From: Skermanella stibiiresistens SB22
Lineage (GTDB): Bacteria; Pseudomonadota; Alphaproteobacteria; Azospirillales; Azospirillaceae
Assembly: GCF_000576635.1 (NCBI RefSeq)
Contig: NZ_AVFL01000003.1
Coordinates: forward strand, 124,001 to 188,000
DNA: 64,000 bases
Direction of reading: 5' to 3'
This document shows positions 61,528-64,000 of the stretch, piece after piece (position 1 is the first letter of the stretch; each line of letters starts with the position of its first letter). The notes under the pieces were generated by a model, which did no database searches, was not told the origin of the DNA, and was given only the letters and a program-made list of their open reading frames with translations. The translations under genes and the position numbers were made by a program.

Positions 61528-62364
61528 ATGCCAACCATCACCACGCGCGATGGCGTCGAGATCTTCTTCAAGGACTGGGGACCCAAGACGGCCCAGCCGA
61601 TCATGTTCCACCATGGCTGGCCGCTGTCCGCCGATGACTGGGACACGCAGATGCTGTTCTTCCTGGCCAACGGCTATCGCGTCGTGGCTCATGACCGTCG
61701 AGGGCATGGGCGCTCGACACAGGTGGGCGACGGTCATGACATGGACCACTACGCCGCAGACGCGGCGGCGGTCGTCGAACATCTCGACCTGCGGAACGTC
61801 GTGCATGTCGGCCACTCCACCGGCGGCGGCGAGGCCACACACTACGTCGCGAAGCACGGACAGCCGCAAGGGCGCGTCGCCAAGCTGATCATCATCGGCG
61901 CGGTTCCGCCGATCATGGTGAAGACGGCGGCCAATCCGGGTGGTTTGCCGATCGAAGTGTTCGACGGCCTGCGCCAGGCGCTCGCCGAGAACCGGTCGAA
62001 GTTCTACGTCGACCTGCCGGCCGGTCCCTTCTACGGCTTCAACCGGCCCGACGCCCAGCCGATCCAAGCCGTCATCGACAACTGGTGGCGTCAGGGCATG
62101 ATGGGCGGAGCCAAGGCCCACTACGATGGCATCAAGGCGTTTTCGGAAACCGACTTCACCGAGGACCTGAAGGTGATCGAGGTGCCGACGCTGGTCATGC
62201 ACGGCGACGACGACCAGATCGTGCCGATCGCCGACAGCGCCCCGCTGTCGGCGAAGCTTCTGAGGAACGCCACGCTGAAGGTCTACGAGAAGTTTCCCCA
62301 TGGCATGTGCACCACCCATGCCGACGTGGTGAACCCGGACCTGCTCGCGTTCATCAGGGGCTAA
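61528..62364 (+). CDS. Alpha/beta hydrolase, non-heme chloroperoxidase type
   Basis: A 278-residue hydrolase. The oxyanion region is [14 protein letters not shown], the nucleophile Ser is in [13 protein letters not shown] near residue 96, the acid is in [10 protein letters not shown] near 226 and the His is in FPHGMCTTH near 255. This is the signature of esterase/perhydrolases such as Cpo. A purine-rich AGAAAGG precedes the ATG. A strong hairpin follows the gene. Confidence 0.92.
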   Translation: MPTITTRDGVEIFFKDWGPKTAQPIMFHHGWPLSADDWDTQMLFFLANGYRVVAHDRRGHGRSTQVGDGHDMDHYAADAAAVVEHLDLRNVVHVGHSTGGGEATHYVAKHGQPQGRVAKLIIIGAVPPIMVKTAANPGGLPIEVFDGLRQALAENRSKFYVDLPAGPFYGFNRPDAQPIQAVIDNWWRQGMMGGAKAHYDGIKAFSETDFTEDLKVIEVPTLVMHGDDDQIVPIADSAPLSAKLLRNATLKVYEKFPHGMCTTHADVVNPDLLAFIRG

Positions 62365-62389
62365 GTACGGGAAGGGCTGAACCACGGGG

Positions 62390-62408
62390 CCGGCGCCTAG
62401 GGCGCCGG
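62390..62408. terminator. GC-rich hairpin between the hydrolase and NmrA-like genes
   Basis: CCGGCGCC pairs with GGCGCCGG around TAG, 25 bases after the hydrolase stop. It lacks a T-run. It may reduce read-through or protect the upstream mRNA end. Confidence 0.5.
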
Positions 62409-62440
62409 TCTCCCATCCATCAGCAAAAGGATACGGTTTC

Positions 62441-63193
62441 ATGAGGATCGTGGTCATCGGCGGCAGCGGGCTGATCGGATCCCGCACCGTCGACCTTCTG
62501 CGGCGAGCGAGTAACGACGTGATCGCCGCCTCGCCAAGTACCGGCGTCGATACCCTGACCGGCGAGGGACTGGCGGAGGCCCTGGCCGGCGCGGAGGTCG
62601 TCGTCGACGTCGCGAACTCGCCCTCGTTCGAGCCGAATGCGGTGCTCGCCTTCTTCGAGACCGCCGGACGCAATCTCCTGGCCGCCGAGCGCGGCGCTGG
62701 CGTGCGTCATCATGTGGCGCTGTCCATCGTCGGCACCGACCGCATGCCGGACAACGGCTATTTCCAGGCCAAGCTGGCGCAGGAAAAGCTGATCGAGCGT
62801 TCGGGCATACCCCACAGCATCGTGCGCGCGACCCAGTTCATGGAGTTTCTCGGCGCCATCGCCGACTCCGCCACGGTCGCAGACGTGGTCCGTCTTCCGG
62901 ACAGCCTGTTCCAGCCCATCGCCGCGGACGATGTGGCCGCCATCGTGGCGGAGACGGCGACCGGGACACCGCGGAACGGCCACTTGGACGTAGCGGGACC
63001 CGACCGTGCTCCCTTCCACCGCATCGTCGCGCGCTATCTCGAGGCGATCGGCGATACCCGCGCCGTGTCGAGCGACCCGGAGGCGCGGTATTTCGGCGGC
63101 ACGGTCGGGGAGATGTCGCTGGTGCCGCTCGACGAAGCCAGGATCGGCCGCATCTCCCTCGACCATTGGCTGCGCGGGCGCCATTCCACCTGA
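62441..63193 (+). CDS. NmrA-like NAD(P)-binding protein
   Basis: A 250-residue atypical SDR of the NmrA/NAD(P)H-binding group. The N-terminal Rossmann motif is VVIGGSGLIGSRTVD. Later segments are HHVALSIVGTD and YFQAKLAQEKLIERSGIPHS, in which the YxxxK dyad is retained. Such proteins act as redox sensors or as reductases on small molecules. It lies in the plus-strand run behind the SDR and hydrolase genes. Confidence 0.88.
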   Translation: MRIVVIGGSGLIGSRTVDLLRRASNDVIAASPSTGVDTLTGEGLAEALAGAEVVVDVANSPSFEPNAVLAFFETAGRNLLAAERGAGVRHHVALSIVGTDRMPDNGYFQAKLAQEKLIERSGIPHSIVRATQFMEFLGAIADSATVADVVRLPDSLFQPIAADDVAAIVAETATGTPRNGHLDVAGPDRAPFHRIVARYLEAIGDTRAVSSDPEARYFGGTVGEMSLVPLDEARIGRISLDHWLRGRHST

Positions 63194-63220
63194 AGTCATC
63201 AATCGGATAGAGACGACATC

Positions 63221-63637
63221 ATGAGACAAATCATCCTTCCGTTGCTCTTGAGCGTCCCGCTTGCCGGCGCGGCGTTCGCCGATGTGCCGGGAGCCAAGAA
63301 TGCGAAGATCACGCTTGTCTACGAGCATCCGCTGCCTGAAGTGCCGGGCAAGAGCATTCGCGGGGTCCTCGTCGAATATGGCCCCGGCGGGCATTCGCCA
63401 TCGCATACCCATGCCAAGTCGGCGATCATATACGCGACCGTCCTGGAGGGCGCCGTGAGGAGCCAGATCAACGGCGGACCGGTTCGGACCTTCGAAGCCG
63501 GCGAAAACTTCACGGAGTTGCCCGGCGACCATCACGGCGTCAGCGCGAATGCCAGCGAGACCAGACCATCCAAGCTGTTGGCCGTGTTCGTCGTCGACAC
63601 CGACGAAACCGAACTGACCATCCCGGACCCGAAATGA
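63221..63637 (+). CDS. Exported cupin-domain protein
   Basis: A 138-residue single-domain cupin with a signal peptide (MRQIILPLLLSVPLAGAAFA). The first cupin motif is GGHSPSHTHAKSAIIYATVLEG, shown by HTHAKS; the second is FEAGENFTELPGDHHGVSAN. Three metal-binding His are present. It probably works in the periplasm. It starts 27 bases after the NmrA-like gene and ends 10 bases from the convergent MFS gene. No reaction can be assigned. Confidence 0.85.
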   Translation: MRQIILPLLLSVPLAGAAFADVPGAKNAKITLVYEHPLPEVPGKSIRGVLVEYGPGGHSPSHTHAKSAIIYATVLEGAVRSQINGGPVRTFEAGENFTELPGDHHGVSANASETRPSKLLAVFVVDTDETELTIPDPK

Positions 63638-63647
63638 CCCTTCGTAT

Positions 63648-64000
63648 TCACGCCGCGTTTCGCGACGGCCAAGCGCTCATCGCGGCGCCGCGACGCCCAA
63701 CCGCGAGGCTGAGCGCCGCGATGATCAACACGGCGGCCACGCCGAACGTGATCCTCATGCCGGTGGCGATGGCCTCCGGAGCCGCCGTCGTGAGGTCGGG
63801 CGCCGCCGTTCCGAGCGCGAACACCGCGCCCATGAACGATGCTCCGGTGATCAGTCCAAGATTGCGCGACAGGTTGAGCATGCCGGAGATGACGCCGCGC
63901 TGGTCCGGGTGGACATCCGTCATGACGGCCGTGTTGTTGGCGGTCTGGAACAGCGCGTAGCCGATGGTGACGATCGCGATGGGAGCGACATAGCCAGCGA
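63648..64000 (-). CDS. MFS transporter, C-terminal part (cut by window edge)
   Basis: The reading frame is open from the window edge to the stop at 63648, giving about 117 C-terminal residues. It includes APIAIVTIGYALFQTANNTA, then HPDQRGVISGMLNLSRNLGL, typical of the loop and helices 10-11 of drug:H+ antiporter-2 type MFS exporters, and a last helix (FGVAAVLIIAALSLAV). The N-terminal part lies beyond base 64000. It is convergent with the exported cupin gene. Confidence 0.82.
   Translation of the reverse strand, partial: AGYVAPIAIVTIGYALFQTANNTAVMTDVHPDQRGVISGMLNLSRNLGLITGASFMGAVFALGTAAPDLTTAAPEAIATGMRITFGVAAVLIIAALSLAVGRRGAAMSAWPSRNAA

Noticed and set aside
1-64000. Prophage, integrative element or transposon
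   Set aside because: No integrase, transposase, terminase, capsid or tRNA attachment site was recognised; the only repeats are the two palindromic elements, the rraA remnant and repeats inside genes.

Overview
The window is high-GC, densely packed bacterial chromosome. It most likely comes from an alphaproteobacterium, and possibly from the Rhodospirillales/Azospirillaceae. This rests on gene content (a roughly 2,880-residue NdvB-type cyclic beta-glucan synthase, a DUF1127 protein, a FixJ-like regulator, many PAS/two-component proteins) and on a direct-repeat SOS box, GAAC-N7-GAAC, of the alphaproteobacterial LexA type. I see no rRNA, tRNA, CRISPR array, insertion sequence or phage gene. The placement is inference, not a database match.

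Layout. 1-6.5 kb: a CitE-like lyase, an aldo/keto reductase, an orphan FixJ-type regulator and a three-gene molybdenum hydroxylase operon of the PaoABC type without an export signal. 6.6-16.4 kb: a cupin and an XRE-cupin regulator, then a Dpp/Opp-type ABC importer (two permeases, two ATPases, a binding protein) interleaved with two amidase-signature enzymes. A 79-bp palindromic element occurs twice here. 16.5-23.8 kb: a signalling block with a GAF-PAS hybrid kinase ending in an HPt domain, a convergent LuxO/NtrC-like sigma54 activator, and a good sigma54 promoter in front of a CheY-like protein and a soluble PAS-PAS chemoreceptor. 23.8-32.5 kb: ndvB. 32.6-35.5 kb: small membrane proteins, a methyltransferase and a 420-bp gap with two strong hairpins. 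35.5-38.9 kb: an OmpR-type regulator with a PAS-rich hybrid kinase, then a DUF1127 protein.

38.9-49.0 kb: a homocysteine methyltransferase-like protein; an ArsR regulator and quinone-oxidoreductase cassette flanked by a full rraA-like gene and a decayed fragment of such a gene; a sugar-acid style catabolic operon (enolase superfamily, split UxaA/SuyAB-type dehydratase, RraA-like aldolase); and, divergently, a polar-amino-acid-type ABC importer with an IclR regulator. 49.0-59.2 kb: a lytic transglycosylase behind a putative LexA box, then a minus-strand operon of LysM-FecR protein, a giant 15-PKD-domain secreted protein and a Cache-HAMP class III nucleotide cyclase. 59.4-64 kb: an AraC regulator divergent from an SDR, then a hydrolase, an NmrA-like protein, an exported cupin and the end of an MFS transporter cut by the window edge.

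The two best candidates for undescribed systems are the FecR/PKD/cyclase operon (surface or envelope sensing coupled to cAMP) and the HPt kinase, sigma54 activator and soluble chemoreceptor circuit, for which the promoter can be seen. Smaller leads are the paired ArsR operators with a nearly leaderless promoter, the LexA box before a cell-wall lytic enzyme, and the rraA remnant.
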